DNA of 64,000 nucleotides from Plasmopara viticola (Eukaryota; Oomycota; Peronosporomycetes; Peronosporales; Peronosporaceae), in assembly GCA_001695595.3 (NCBI GenBank), contig MBPM02000035.1:124001-188000 (forward strand), given 5' to 3'. This document shows positions 1-12,806 of this stretch, piece after piece. The translations under genes and the position numbers were made by a program. The notes beneath the pieces were generated by a model. The model saw only the letters and a program-made list of their open reading frames with translations. It ran no database searches and was not told where the DNA came from. How positions within the stretch are numbered: position 1 is the stretch's first letter; the number at the start of each line of letters is the position of its first letter.

Positions 1-3000
1 TGCATCGTCTGCTTCCAAACATGAATTACTAACGGGCGAGAGGCCGAAAGACAGCCGCAGCTTTGAGCTTTTCTTGAATGTAGCCTTTTTAGTCGATTGG
101 ACGAGCGGCGACGGAGTTAATACACCAAAATGTGGTGTGGCTGGTAACGCGCAATGCTGTTGCCTGTTGCCAACCATCCCGATAGGCGACGCTGACCATT
201 TCGGTGGTCTTGTTTTGGGCGACTTCCACTGCGGTATTTCCACTTCTTTTGGCCTGTAGTTCTTAAATTGTCGTGCTGTCGATCGAGATGGCAATGCAAC
301 ACGCTGATCTGCCGACCACCGACGTGGAGAGCGCTTCAACCTTCGTTGAGGTACAGCACAATGTCTCTTTTGCGCTGTAACTTGCCTTAATGAGGTCATT
401 TCACTGCGGCATTGACTAAGCTTCATTGGCGGCGAAGGTGTCAGTATAATCGACGTCCTATTACCAGCTGCGGGTGAGACCTCTCGTGCTGTTTGAGTAC
501 ATGATAGCGGCGTCCGCAGCACGTCATACTGCATTTCATCTTCAAAAAAATCACTGGTCCGATTTGGGGAGCAAAACGCATTAATGGGGGTTTTCTGCTG
601 CGGCAAAGGCGAGAAATCGATGGGCTTGAGCTCTGCAAGCGTGTCGATACTCCAGTCCAGCGCCGAACCTACGTCTTTCTCTTCGGCCTCGAACGACGAC
701 GGCCCGTCAGCTAGTGCTGCCTCAATCGAAGGAAAGGCCTCTCTTCCACACGTTCTTAAATCAAATGGGTTGCCGCAATTCTGGGTCGCGGTGACCTTGT
801 CTTTACTTGGGGCTCCCATCACGCGCTCTGCAGGTGCTACATTGTATTGCAAAGATTGCATCTGCATATTTCAGCAAGTTTGCATAATTTTTTGAGTCCT
901 CCCTTTTTGGTGATGCTAACGTGAATTGTGCGACATTCACAAATTGAGCACCCTTTTCAATTAATCGTAATGAAAACCGTTGAAAAGCAGAACAGTAGTG
1001 AATTCCAGCTGCACCACTGTCAAACATTGTATACTAATGTCACTCCATGAGAGAGAGGGTATCACATACATATGACTATTCTGAGCGTTTATCCTGCTTA
1101 TGGGAAGAGAACTCTGGCGAAGGATTGTTGCACTTTTGGAGCCGTTACCTTGTCAAGATGGTTAAGAATCACCTTTGACGGTAAATCGATGCATCGGTGA
1201 ACACCTACGAGCGTCTCATCAGTTGATCGTACTGCTGGTGCTGCTTTCGCCCTGTTTCGAAAGATATGCTTGCATGGATGACAAAAATCAGAGGTGCACA
1301 TATTATGATAGTCGCCGTTGTCGTGCCGAATTTGATACTAAAAAATGCTGACTGCTACCCTGCGACCGACACCGTTCCCATGACAGCAGAGAAGGCCGTG
1401 CCGTACTGCAAATCGGCGAAAGTGCGTTACTTTGCGATCTAAGACTTGATGGCACCAAGCTGGCCTGCGCACGCGAGACGACACGCCAAATCCAGCGTTA
1501 AGAGGTCTGCCGAATCTGTTAATTTTTAACGCACACTGCGCGTTCTTAACCCTTGATGTGGTCGAGTGTCTGTATTTTTCACGTGAAAGCCGCGACAAAT
1601 TGATCTTTTTATACAAAGCAGGCATTCTCGAGATTAACCATAGCGTGCACCGGGAAGGTCTCGCGCATGTCAGCAAGCTGCAGGGCAAAGGATTTCGCGG
1701 TTAATGCAATCATGAGGGACTTTCACTGCCGAATCAACTCTCTGCAGGATTCAACTGATGTAAAAAATCTTTGTTTCTTTTCGTGAATCTTTTGGGATAT
1801 GTACTCGGCAAAGGATGCAATTGGCATCAGAAACCACGGCATTTAACGCGTAAATGAGCGCCAGTTTGCGGTCGGTCACGAAAGTTGATGGTATGACAGA
1901 GAACTGCACAAACACGCGCGCGATTAAGCGGGCTGCCTAGATGTAATTTTCTTCTTTTTCTGCTGCCATAAAGTTGTATGCAAATGTGAACGTTTGAGGC
2001 GTGGCTATGACCCTCACAAAATGCAGTAATGGCTAGCTAAAACGATTGTCTTGTAAGTGAAGTCTATCAACCAGATTTTTTGGCGGCAAATTAGCTGCAA
2101 ATCTCCTTGAGAGACGATGGAGAGGTTGTTTGTTTAAGTTGATCTGGAGGTGGAATCAAGCGTTGATAAGCCGCTGCTGCTTGTTGATGTTATAGAAGTA
2201 TGGTGCATAAGCGGAAGCAATGTCTCCAGGTCGTCAAGCAGTGCGTCAAGGAGCGAGCGACCTGCCAAAACAAATATGTGTCACTTTGTGCGTTGTTGAC
2301 ATCGCTAGGAGGCCGTGGTCGTTAAGCATAGCTGCAACGATACTTTTGGTGGCAATACATGCCCAAGGCCTGTTGGTGCTTCGCATCCGTGAGGGTCTGG
2401 CATTCGGGATGTACCGCGCACTCAGCGGATGTTTCATGGCTGCGCTAGTCATGGTCAATCTCTTACACCCGAGTGCACATGATTTTACTCGTTTCTTTGT
2501 CTGAAATCGGCAGAACTTTATAGCAACTTGGTCATCGGTGAGCCAGCTTCTGCGCACGCGTTTTTTGTTGATGGTGAACGGCTTCAAATTTAACTTTGAC
2601 ATAACAAGAGCACTGTATCTGGACAGCCTTGATATTGCGGTCGGGACAATTACCGCTTTTCGCGTGCACCTCTCGGTAAAAACAAAGCCCCCTTATTGCG
2701 TACTGGCATGCGAGCAGCATCGAATGCGGCTTGAGTTCATTCTACAAGAACTTGAAGCAAGTCCATGATGGAGATTGTTAAGTTTCAGAAGATGAATTGA
2801 CGTTGAAAAAATTGCGTTTTCTGTGTTTTTTTAAGAATAAACGATCAAGATGGTAGGCGCAATGATGTGAATGGTGAAAGCTTAAAGACTATAATTTACA
2901 CATGCTACGTTTAGGATTCAAGGGGTTTAACCATGTATTTGCAAATTAAGGGGTGCTTTAAAAAGTGGGGAGCTGGGGGGGTCAACGAAAACTGTGGGGG

Positions 3001-3200
3001 GAACGGCTCCCATTTTTATTACCAAACGTTCATCGTAGTTTTATACACCGATCGTGCTACAAGGCACTATTCGACAGAAAGCCAGCGACCCATTACATAC
3101 ATCCCTTCAATAACACTACTATTGCATAGACTAAGTATTATCTATCACTCTTGACTTTTAACGAGACCCGACGTATGCGGACACCACTCTATGCCGTGGA
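1..3200. other. Gene-poor flank without a confirmed gene
   Basis: No reading frame here has an ATG start, plausible splice sites and a family I recognise. Short open stretches occur on both strands, for example 1338-1688 and 2246-2602 on the minus strand, but they lack domain motifs and many begin at non-ATG codons. The local texture (short open frames broken by stops) resembles decayed transposable elements. I could not assign a family to this part. Confidence 0.4.
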
Positions 3201-3255
3201 CTAGCCAGACTGAGCCTAACACGTGCATAACTTGGCAACGCGATAACGTAATACA

Positions 3256-3573
3256 TTACATACATTCATTCTTGACTCTTACAAATAAAATCGATTTGGT
3301 CATGGCGATGACAAAACGGGTAAAAGGGAAGGCCTGAGTCCTTTCAAAATGACTAAGCCAATCTCGCGATACCCATCCTGCTATTTTTTCGCCGAATAAC
3401 ATTGCGGATATGATGCATTCTTTGAGGTCGAAGGTCCACTCAGTACGATAAATTTCATCTGTGTCTTCCAATACCAATCCTTCTAATTGTAATGACACGT
3501 CGGTCTCCTCTAAAATTGATTGATAACAGAAACAGCTGTGCTGTTGACCTTCCAAGCTTCTTAAGTTTTGCAA
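3256..3573 (-). other. Unrecognised open stretch, possibly repeat-derived
   Basis: About 105 codons are open on the minus strand, but the first codon is TTG and no upstream ATG is in frame. The translation has mixed hydrophobic and charged composition (for example DTDEIYRTEWTFDLKE) and looks more protein-like than its surroundings. It lies downstream, on the same strand, of a Gypsy gag remnant at about 5060-5697. It could therefore be part of the same decayed element, but no protease, reverse transcriptase or integrase motif is visible. No function is assigned. Confidence 0.2.
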
Positions 3574-5059
3574 CGGACAATGTGTCCAGCTTAATCAGGG
3601 TCTTTACAAGAAATTTAGGTTCAGTCTGATGCCTTTGACCGTACCGTCATCCATCTTTTAAAGCGTAAATTAGCTGAGAGCTATCGACTTTATCAACATA
3701 CCAACTTTTGGCGCTTCCTTTCCAAGACAAGACGCCCTTCACTGCTCGATTAGTGTTATTCGTTGCTGCTGCTTAATAATATCGACGGTCAGGGATACGA
3801 TTCTCGCGTCATGTTGTGTCGGTACGATTTTACGTTGACGCACCGACGTCTATTTTGACTCCTTTATCGCTCCACGTGTAGCACAAGAGCAGCCTCCCGC
3901 GTACCATAACCTCTGTTCAAAAATGTTGCGCCGGACATACAGCGAAGGATTCCTGCGATATGCTTCATACGTGTCACTGCACGTGCATCTACAGGGCTTT
4001 ACTCTTGGTGCCTTGGCCTACAGCCTGCTATGCCTTGTATGACGTGCAGATAACGCATTCCACGATATGTGTTACCTAGTGGGTTTTGCGCCACTTCACG
4101 TGCGATTTTAAGGTGGCATCTATTGTTCCTTGGCTGAAGGCTCAATACGCCGCTCATAGTAAGTGCTATCTCTTGGGGTCACCGCTCAATGGATAACATA
4201 CTACCTCACGTGCAAAGGTAGATGCTGCAGTCGGCTATGTCAGCAGTGCACATTAGCTTTATGCACAAAACTCCGTATTCCTTCGAATAACTGCTCACTG
4301 TAACCCTAGTATTCGATTCGACAAATTTACAGTTCAAAGTTTTGACCGACTCAATCCGATAGCCGCTTCAAAAGCGCTCCTACTTCCTAGCAGAGGCAGT
4401 TTTATGCCTCATGTAATCTCTCAAAAAAATGATGTGTCATATAATGTCTTTGATTTCTAGTCAACTAAGGGCTTGCGCCACTCCAGCAACATCATGTTAG
4501 GATGAGTTAGGACGAGGCCATACCTCGCATCCAGGTCTAAGACCAAACAATGTTCGACGCTATTCTAGCAAAAGTTCTTACACCTTGATCCTCCGGGATC
4601 GTATGTACACTGACTAGCCAAGCGATTAGGAAAATTGTCACGTTAAAGTGTTCGCAGAGTTTCAGCGCATGGCTTACTTCCTTCGAGAATGGAGCTTCGA
4701 AAGTGGCTGTCAAATGCCCCGGTTTCGACAACGGTAGACGATGATTAATGGTTAAACCTTCACAGCTAACTTCATGACAGATTTGGAAGCTTAAACCATG
4801 CAATAGAGCACGGATCGGCCTCCAGTTTCTTTTCGTGGCTAGATAAAGCTTTAATTTTTCTCGGCAAACCACTCTGCTATTTCTGTTTCTCTGCGGCATA
4901 CAAGACGACTAGCTGGTCGTAATTAGTGCTGGGGAGATCCTAGATGGATCATCGACAAATGCCCATACGCTGACCAGCAGCTCGGCGATCTACATCTGCA
5001 CCTTTCAATGTATGCTCATAAAACTCTGGCGTTGCGAGCCATCTCCCTACTCTATCTTC

Positions 5060-5697
5060 CTTGATTTAAGCTTCGCAATCACTGCCACTTTTGCAACCTT
5101 CTCGAAAGTGACCGAATGAGCACCAAGCATCTCTGACCGGGCCCCTCCCGTGCGCAGTTCGTCTATTAAGGCGGTAACTCAAGAAAGGCATGCTAGCCGT
5201 TCTGGCGAGCATATTTAAAGCTCCTGGATATAGCCCATCAAACCCTTTCTATCCTGAAGTATGACAAGGAAGAGTGACCTTACACTGTTTGCGGTGAACA
5301 GACTTGTCAACTGAAATGCTCGCTTAATTAGATGGCATACGTCACCTTGGCTGAGGTATTGCACGTGGGTGATTATTCGCGCACTCTTCCGTTGAGCTTC
5401 GAGACGGCTTAAGACACACTCTACTGCTCCATCCAAGTATTTAGACATCATGGTCATTTCATCGTCTCTGACCCTTAGAAGAAGATACGCTCAATCCTTC
5501 CCTTCGAGGATCCGCACGCTCACCGCGAGAGGCTTTGGCGCTGGCGGGGCATCTTCCTTAGGTCTCGACGTCATCGACGCAGAAGTCTCTGTCATCTTCT
5601 GTTGACGAGGGTCCAGTAGAGCACGTTTAGATCTATAGGACGCCTCCAGACGCGCACTGACCGCGTAGAGCTCTTGTGTATTCAAATGATGCATCAT
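5060..5697 (-). mobile_element. Ty3/Gypsy gag remnant
   Basis: Two minus-strand fragments read like the gag of oomycete Gypsy elements. The first (5697 to 5491) is a charged, proline-rich N-terminal part ending near VSVRILEGKD. The second (5457 to about 5060) contains LQDRKGLMGYIQEL and then ELRTGGARSE followed by HSVTFEKVAKVAVIAK. This corresponds to the family pattern of a YIQEL segment, an LRTG-x-AR motif and a TFE-x-A helix. The order and spacing support gag. Frame changes and stops separate the pieces, so the element is dead here. The assignment rests on remembered family patterns. The boundaries are approximate, and no flanking LTR was identified. Confidence 0.55.
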
Positions 5698-5699
5698 CT

Positions 5700-8600
5700 T
5701 GAGGCCAAGTAGGACTGTCAGCTCCTGTCAGTTCTCTTGCGCTCGAGGCAAAGCAGCACACTGGTCCATCGATACAGAGGATCGTCAAAGTGACTTATGT
5801 TGAAATCTGGTGCAGAAAGCAAAGAGTGATGCGGTGCGAGGGCTACCAGTAATAGCAAGACTACTTCTGTCATTCGCTAAAAAGAAGCAAGAGAACAACT
5901 CTGATCTCTTTACCCAGTAATTTCGAGCGATCAATATCACCATTGCCTCGCAACTTATCGAGGGACCATCGGCAGTGGTGAGCTTCCTTTTATCTCGGGT
6001 ATTCGAGAAGAAAGAGTAATCGGCTCTCGATAAGCTTGTTCCTGGTTTTCAGATCTTCTCCACGCTAGATGCGATTTGGTTTTTCTTTAGAACTCGCCTC
6101 AAGCTGAATTGCGCTTGCGCGCTTAGTTTTTCTGCTTGTCCAAGAGTGGCAAGTTGCCAGTGCTAAAGACGCGTCGTCTTGTCTTGAGCGTTGTTAGGGA
6201 GCCAGTAGACATATATCAATGCCCTCGTCTTTATCTTTGGCACACACGAGGGCATGACTCGGCACTTCTACTTGTCAGCAAAGCCGACGTCTCACAGATA
6301 AAGTTTTTTTTGTTCTTTGTGAGGACTACATTGTAACCTTCTCATATGATAAAGCTACGACAACAAATGCTAATAGAGCCAATTGACTTTTAATGCAGTC
6401 GCTGCGTCCACAGGTCCCATACCGCGGTGGTCGCGTCGGATCTGGTCGTCAGATATCTTGCTCTCGGTGCGGCCGCACAGCTGTATGCCTCGCGCTGCCC
6501 CTAAGACAACTTAGGAGAAGTCAGCTTGCTGCGATATTCTACGCTGTCTTTAAAAAAGGTATTGTTGAGTGTCCTTTGGAAACACGCACGTATTAAGGTA
6601 AAAATCAATTGCTTTCACGCAAAACTTGTACGCTTTGTAAAGTGTTTCGAATTGTCAGCGGTCAGCAAGACTGATATGACGTTCATCACACAAAGTCTTG
6701 CGATCACTGCAACTTAATCTACATTTCACATATTAAAACCAACTATCATACATTTGCTGCTGCTCTGAAATTTCCAACTGCAACGGCATCTAAAACAATC
6801 TTCCGACGGTAGCATCCCGACAACATCAGCACAATGCAAACATCAGGATGACTAAATTTAAATCTTTCCGTAGACACACATATCAAAGATGCGAGTGCAA
6901 AACTTGGTTTGATGTAGTACAAAAAAACTTTTACTGGCTAAATTAGAGGCTCAATTAGATGCTCTGGTCACTCGGTGGTACCTCGACCTTTCCACACCAA
7001 TGCGTTCAAGACGCTATCCAATGCTATCACTGCAAGCGGTAATTCAAAGCTAGCTATCGTAACTTTTCATGTCTTCGACATTTTAGACCACTCCTCGCAC
7101 TTCTAGACTTAAAACATACTAATACACGTCGACGATTTGAGCTTCAGCCGAAAAACCCCGAGCTATAAGGGCTCAATTTAGGGGCTGCTGAGAGTAAGCC
7201 CCGCCTCATACCATCATATGACATGTCTTTTTTGCACAAATTTGACAACTTTTGCAGCAACATAGGCTCCTAAGTCACTAAGACTAGTGAAGTACTCGAT
7301 TGCATTTTAGGACTTTCGTGGCTGAAATGGTATCAATTCGTAATTGACCGGCTGTCAAAATTCGGCTTGTGTACGACACAAGCAAAGTTATTACTCGTCT
7401 TTCAATGGAACCAAAAGTATTTGGCCTGGCTGACAACGCCTTCAGAGTGCACTGTGTACACAGAAAGCATAGACCGACTTTGCATGCTTTGCCCCGGGTT
7501 GTTGATGCTCACTTAAGCCTCGCGTCGACGAGAAGATGGATCAAATGATATTGATCGAATAACCCCTTCACTTCGAGGTTACAGCAAATTGATCATTTAA
7601 GGGCTCTCGACATACAAAGTGTTTAAGCGGGAGCTCATAAAATACATATTAACGGCTGGGTATAGGCTTCTGCGTAATAGATCACTTGAGCAGGGCTTCC
7701 TAAACGGTAAGACGGTCAGGCCTAAGCTCATGACGAAGCATATAATAGTCGTTCAGGGTCTGCTAGCGCACACAACAGCTCGATCGAGCAGACTCTCGAC
7801 ACGGCTGGCAGAGCTTTTTCAAGCATTCTTTTCTCGGACTCTTGCATTTGACTTCAAAAAATTGCTACCGCGATCAGAAGGCACCGATACAAACTGTTCG
7901 TGCAAGAAGCCTTTTGCGACATACACTCCGCAAATCCGACATCGTACACGAGTTCGCGAACATCTCCTGATATAATAACGGCTAGTGGAGATGTTTGCAA
8001 TGAGAATGATCCCGAGCCTGTCTCAAAGCATCGCATGATGCGATAATGGGCCCCTTCTAATAGACTATGTTGTTATTTTTGGACAATGACAAATACTTCT
8101 TATTCGCTTAACAAATGGCATAATGGGTTTCATTCATTACGATGTAAAGTTCGTGGGACTGTTCAAGCTGAATGTGCTCCCGACTTCGATCAAACTTTAA
8201 AGTAGATCAACTCGACAGGGCTATAAGTCCCACTGGTAAACAAAGGCATCAGGCATAAGCTAATCCAGAGACCATGGTGTGATTTTTCTAGTACAGGCAA
8301 AAGTGCTAATGTAGAACAAGAATATATTGTAATACTACCGCTATGAGTAGACAGACGGTCCGTTTCAGTACAGGGTGCATCCAGCAGACCCTGACCAAGT
8401 CATTGTGTCGAGTGACAAAGATTTGTAAAACAGAATACTTATGTTACTTCAGCTTACAGACATCTCGGCCAAGAGAGAACGTTTTTTCGGACTCTTATCA
8501 TACTGGTGGCTCCACATGTCAAGTGGATGGTCATGTAGTGATTTATACCCGTGAATTTAACCAGCGGCTTACAGGTTGGCCTCTTTACAAATTCTGCAAA

Positions 8601-10600
8601 TATTGAGGGAGTGTTAAAAATTGACAAGCCTTGATTTTGTCTTTGGCTTACTGGAAGTTAATAGCATCACGTGCGTAATGAAAACGTGTGGTACTATTTG
8701 GGGATAATTTATGGATATGATATTCAGGATTGTGATTTCTCCGACGCAATTGTGCTCGATGATACCAAACTTGGCAAACTATGGTACAACTATTGATAGC
8801 TTTTGATTGCTGACACTCACAGCAGATCCTCCACAGGAAGATGGTGTGCTGAACAACACTTTGCGCAGAATGTGCGCTGGGTGATCCGCCGGCGAGCAAG
8901 TAATTAATGGCTGAAATTGCGCTCAACAATGCGGTCCACAAATCTGCAAGCTTTCTATTTTGCAATATAAATGGGCTTAGAGCGAGCAGCGCAAGTGTGG
9001 ATGGGACTCGTGGAAGAAAGGTTTCAATATGCTTTTCCTTTTAAGTCTCTAGCTCGAGACCTGCTTTTTTACAAGACAAAGCAATTCTCGACTTGGCAAA
9101 TTACCATTAACATAAGACAAATACAGGGAGTGTGAATGCATTAGCGCAAAATGAGCTAAGAAATTGAAGACAAAGGAAGAAAAGTACAAGTTAGTAAGCT
9201 AAAAGGGATAGTGCTGTTGGATATTAAAATTCTATATACGATTTTGGGAAAGCATGAGTTGGAGTACATCAGCAACATTCCTTAGACGATGTCAACGCTC
9301 CCACTTTCTTATGTGAAACGACTTAGGATATATTACGATTTCCAGAAACTCGAGTCTATGTGATTTCCTGAGGCCCCCCTGCACCTTTTCAACGGGTCCC
9401 CCTAACTCTCGACTTTGCTGGCCAAACCCTGCGGTGGATTGGTAGTACCAATAGCCGCCGCTTTTTTATCCATATGTTAAAAGTGATGAGCATCCATAAA
9501 GCTATCTGCTTTGAGCGACCAGCCAAGCTTAAAGATCACTGCAAATCAAAGCGACTTCTAAATTGCGTCTTGCATTAAGGTGCGCGGTGTTTATACTGAC
9601 TGTAAACAGTACTGTTTATATGGCCAGAGAAGCCTGTTGGTGCAGCCGCCAACAGCGCTTCTTGACCTTCAAAGCCAAAGGCACTTCAAGGTAGAGCTCG
9701 TAGCAAATTAGGGTTTCTTTCACGGACACCAAGAGCTATGAGGTGGTGTAGCTATCCTGCTTTGTAGAGCTTGTACGAAATGCTGGAACAAGTCTGGCAC
9801 CATCGTTTAAAAGCCCTTGTAATTTGGATTCGAAGAAGCGGACGAAGCCTCAGTCTGTAGGACGCGCGTTGGGTACGGTAGGAGTGACACCAAATCCAAG
9901 ATAACATCTTACGTCTCCATCAACAGGCTCGTGAATTTGAAGTACTTTATCAAAGGCGGTTGCGTTTCAGATCGTGATACCAGAGGGGGATGCTAGCCTA
10001 ATTTCAGTATAGGCTCTAATTCGAACGAGGGTGAAAAGAGCACTGGAAAGCAAATGAGCGCAAACATATTTGTATTCTGGCTTTTTTTACCTATCAAGCT
10101 GATTTTCCTCTAGCTCGGTGCTACAAGTACGCCGTAGCCTCCCTCGTCTTGCGCTAAGAAATGACTCTTTCGGGGCCACTTTTGGACCTGCCACAAGAGG
10201 AGTAGTTTCGGAGAGGCCTTGCGGTTCTCGAAGTGATGAGTGTGATGCGCGGTGCCATGGCCTGTTTTACCTTGGAAATGCCCTTTTTCTCTTCCTCGTC
10301 GGACTCATTGTGCAGAGAATGAGTGAACATCTCATTGGACGGCAATTTGTCTCGGTACTTAGCGTTGACAAATCGCAAAGCTAGTCTCTCTACGAGTTGA
10401 TGATAAAGGTCATCGATCCGCCCGTGAGATGTAAGGATGACTGTTATGTCTAAACTCGCCCTGTCATCCCTGGAAGTCAATATTGATATCTTCGTCTATG
10501 AGAGTATCCTAGGTCGTTTCTCTGCTTCTTTCTGTTTTTTGAGTACGGACTTTCACACGGCGAGCTATCTCTGACGTCAAGCCCTGATATGTGAAGCATG
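5700..10600. other. Gene-poor stretch, probable decayed repeats
   Basis: I see no supported gene. An open stretch at 7619-7975 begins at GTG and has no recognisable domain. Around 8605-8613 a purine run (GAGGGAG) precedes TGTTAAAAATTG, which resembles a polypurine tract followed by an LTR start, but no matching 5' copy was found. A segment at about 8633-8663 resembles one at 61937-61967 (see findings). Confidence 0.35.
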
Positions 10601-10619
10601 CAACCAATAATGAAGCCCT

Positions 10620-10964
10620 TCAGTCCGCGGTATCGCTGACTTGGGGTCCCTTTGCAGCCCGTTTGACTATAGTGTTAGCCGAGTGCTCGCCAAAGCGATT
10701 GTGCATCCTGTCTCTGTTTTCATCACCCAGAAGTGGAGATTTTTGCGGTAGTTTGGTGGATTGAAGCGGGAGGTGCTCACTTCCTACTGTGGCGCTTTTC
10801 GAGAGCTCTCTGTGGGCAATGCATTTCTGCCTTGCACATAGTGTGGTAGGCACATAAATGTTTTCAGGTGCAGTCTTTGCTGTAGGAGCAGTCTTTGTTG
10901 TAGACACAGCCGTCACTACAGAGGACAGTTTAAACAGGCAACTAAAAAAACTTCTTTTAGTCAT
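10620..10964 (-). CDS. Hypothetical small protein with hydrophobic N-terminus
   Basis: From the ATG at 10964 there is an ORF of 114 residues. It begins MTKRSFFSCLFKLSSVV, a basic stretch followed by a hydrophobic segment that could act as a signal peptide. After this come threonine-, alanine- and proline-rich residues with a short KTAPTAKTAPE repeat, then a polar tail. No RxLR, EER, LFLAK or other effector motif is evident, and no family is recognised. The frame stays open upstream of this ATG to a TTG at 11036. A second open stretch on the same strand (10480-10154), in another frame and with an acidic DEEEKK segment, may be a later exon or unrelated. The gene could be real, a decayed effector, or chance. 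Confidence 0.25.
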   Translation of the reverse strand: MTKRSFFSCLFKLSSVVTAVSTTKTAPTAKTAPENIYVPTTLCARQKCIAHRELSKSATVGSEHLPLQSTKLPQKSPLLGDENRDRMHNRFGEHSANTIVKRAAKGPQVSDTAD

Positions 10965-11546
10965 CCTTACATGGGCCGACTGGCAGCTCTCTTTGCCGCC
11001 TGTCGATGACAAACCAAGTACTGATACACAAATCAAGCGTTCTTAATATCCTATTAAACGTGATACGAGTAGGCTCACTTAAGACCGGAAATCATATATA
11101 AAAATTCACATTACTTCTTGAGTTTTTCTGTACAAGGTGCTGTGTGATGACAATACAGTACATTAAGAGCCACCATTCTTTCAAGACCCTCGTTTCAGCC
11201 AAAAATATACTTCTGACATACAAGCTCGATTTGTTTCAATGGCCCGTAAAATTCCTCTGTGCAAGGCGCTCTGCGACCCCTTTATCGAGTCAATACTACA
11301 AATGACAAGGCAACTTCAGTACAAAGCCTTGACTGGCGGTGTTAGGACAGCTTATCATGTGGACTTTTTTCAAAAATACTGCTACGTAAGATAAGTGGAG
11401 TGACTTACTCTAGCGATTAAGCTGTTGTCCACGGTAATTATGTATAATCAATAATGAGGCATATTTTTATCTACATTGAAATTAATCCGTGTGAGCAAAC
11501 AAAAGTGCCAGACACAAATTCTGATATCACTTCTTAAGAGTTAGCG

Positions 11547-12221
11547 ATGATGTCCATGCAGGAGATCAAGGAACGCCATCCACGGTCACAGCGCATGGAT
11601 GAGGACAATGAAGAGACCGGCAAGATGGAGACAGATCCAATGGTTTCTAATGTTTCAATGCCGCGGCGTTCGCATCTCACGAGTTGGGTGCGTGTTGTGA
11701 TGGACAAGATCTGGTCGATCGTGCTCGTGGTCGTAGCTTCTTTGGGTGTGTACGAAGCTGATTTTGTTCCCGATATTCTGCGCGCTCCAACTGCCAATCG
11801 AAGTTTTGTGCACCTAAGTATTTTCTTTGGGACACTTGTGGGTGTGTTTGCTTGCTACATTGAAGTCTACCGCAGCATGATTCGAGGAGAGCACGTACGC
11901 TATGCGAGTGCCAAGACGGCAACTCACGGAATGCTGGTGTTCACACTGGCATCGGGATTGTGGTAAGTAACAAGTGAGTGTTAGCACACGTTTGGTCAGA
12001 GGTGCTTATTGCTACTATGTGGCAGTTTGGCGATCGGAATGTGGCCAGTATGGGACTGGCTGACGTTGCCGTACCTGTTCATGTGGTCATGGGGCGTCGT
12101 TCTGCAGCTTCTTGTGATCTTACCGCCGATACTTCAACGAGTGGTGTTTGTAGGTGCTTATCTTTGGTTCATGCAGTCGTATCTCTCTCGATTCCTCATC
12201 GTAGAAGAAAGTGGCTACTGA
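11547..12221 (+). CDS. TMEM128-like four-helix membrane protein
   Basis: Two exons, 11547-11962 and 12026-12221, are joined across a 63-base intron (GTAAGT to GGCAG) that splits a Cys codon. The product is 203 residues. The first about 45 residues are polar and charged. Hydrophobic segments follow near residues 50-70, 87-108, 128-150 and 154-190. The pattern after helix 2 (EHVRYASAK, then a helix, then MWPVWDWLTLPYLF) follows the corresponding region of animal TMEM128, where a similar VRYPAL segment is followed by a helix and a W-x-VW motif. TMEM128 proteins are small, endomembrane-located and of unknown biochemical role. The first of two adjacent ATGs was taken as start. The gene stands alone on its strand, 585 bases from the 3' end of the convergent NDUFV2 gene. 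Confidence 0.75.
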
Positions 12222-12806
12222 TAGCGTATTTGTTATTCACTACCACGCATGCCATCTCGAGTTACTAATATTCCGGGCGCTGACTTTTCATGTGACAAAA
12301 AGCGTGGGGAAGAATGGAGGGAAAAACAAATATTATCATTTAATGCGTAATTGAGCGATGAAGAATGCAAGGGCTTTGCATATTAGCATAAAACGCAGTG
12401 AGCGGTCACTATGCTTTTGATGTAGTAAAACTTACGAAAGCAAGATGACTGACGAACGACAATGACGGTTAAGCGAGAGACTTGCGCATGACTTGATGTC
12501 ATCTGTGTGATCACTCCCAAAATGTAGCTTCCACCCATGTGTTCGCACCGTCGTCACCTACTATACCAGACATAGTGTAAGCAAGACTTCTCCATCAAAC
12601 TCCAGAGGTTCTCCACAATTCAATCGCATCGAATTAATTTCTCAGTATTATCATATACTTTGTGACAGATATACAAATGAGCACGCCTAGCCTTCGTAGA
12701 TGTTTGTATAGATCATCCGTCCGTTGCGCTACCAGCCATAAGATTCCCAAGTGTGTAAATCTGTTGGCCGTCAAAAGGCTTCTTTCATAGATCGCTATAA
12801 AGCTGC
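12222..12806. other. Intergenic, between two convergent 3' ends
   Basis: These 585 bases separate the stop codons of the TMEM128-like gene and NDUFV2. The sequence is AT-rich. I see no open frame of note, no repeat and no RNA gene. Confidence 0.6.

Noticed and set aside
7619..7975. Candidate RxLR effector because of an RLLR string
   Set aside because: The frame starts at GTG, has no signal peptide and no EER motif; the tetrapeptide alone is not evidence.
11978..12268. A 96-codon frame overlapping the TMEM128-like second exon
   Set aside because: It is in another frame, begins at a non-ATG codon and lies over the intron and exon 2 of the better-supported gene.
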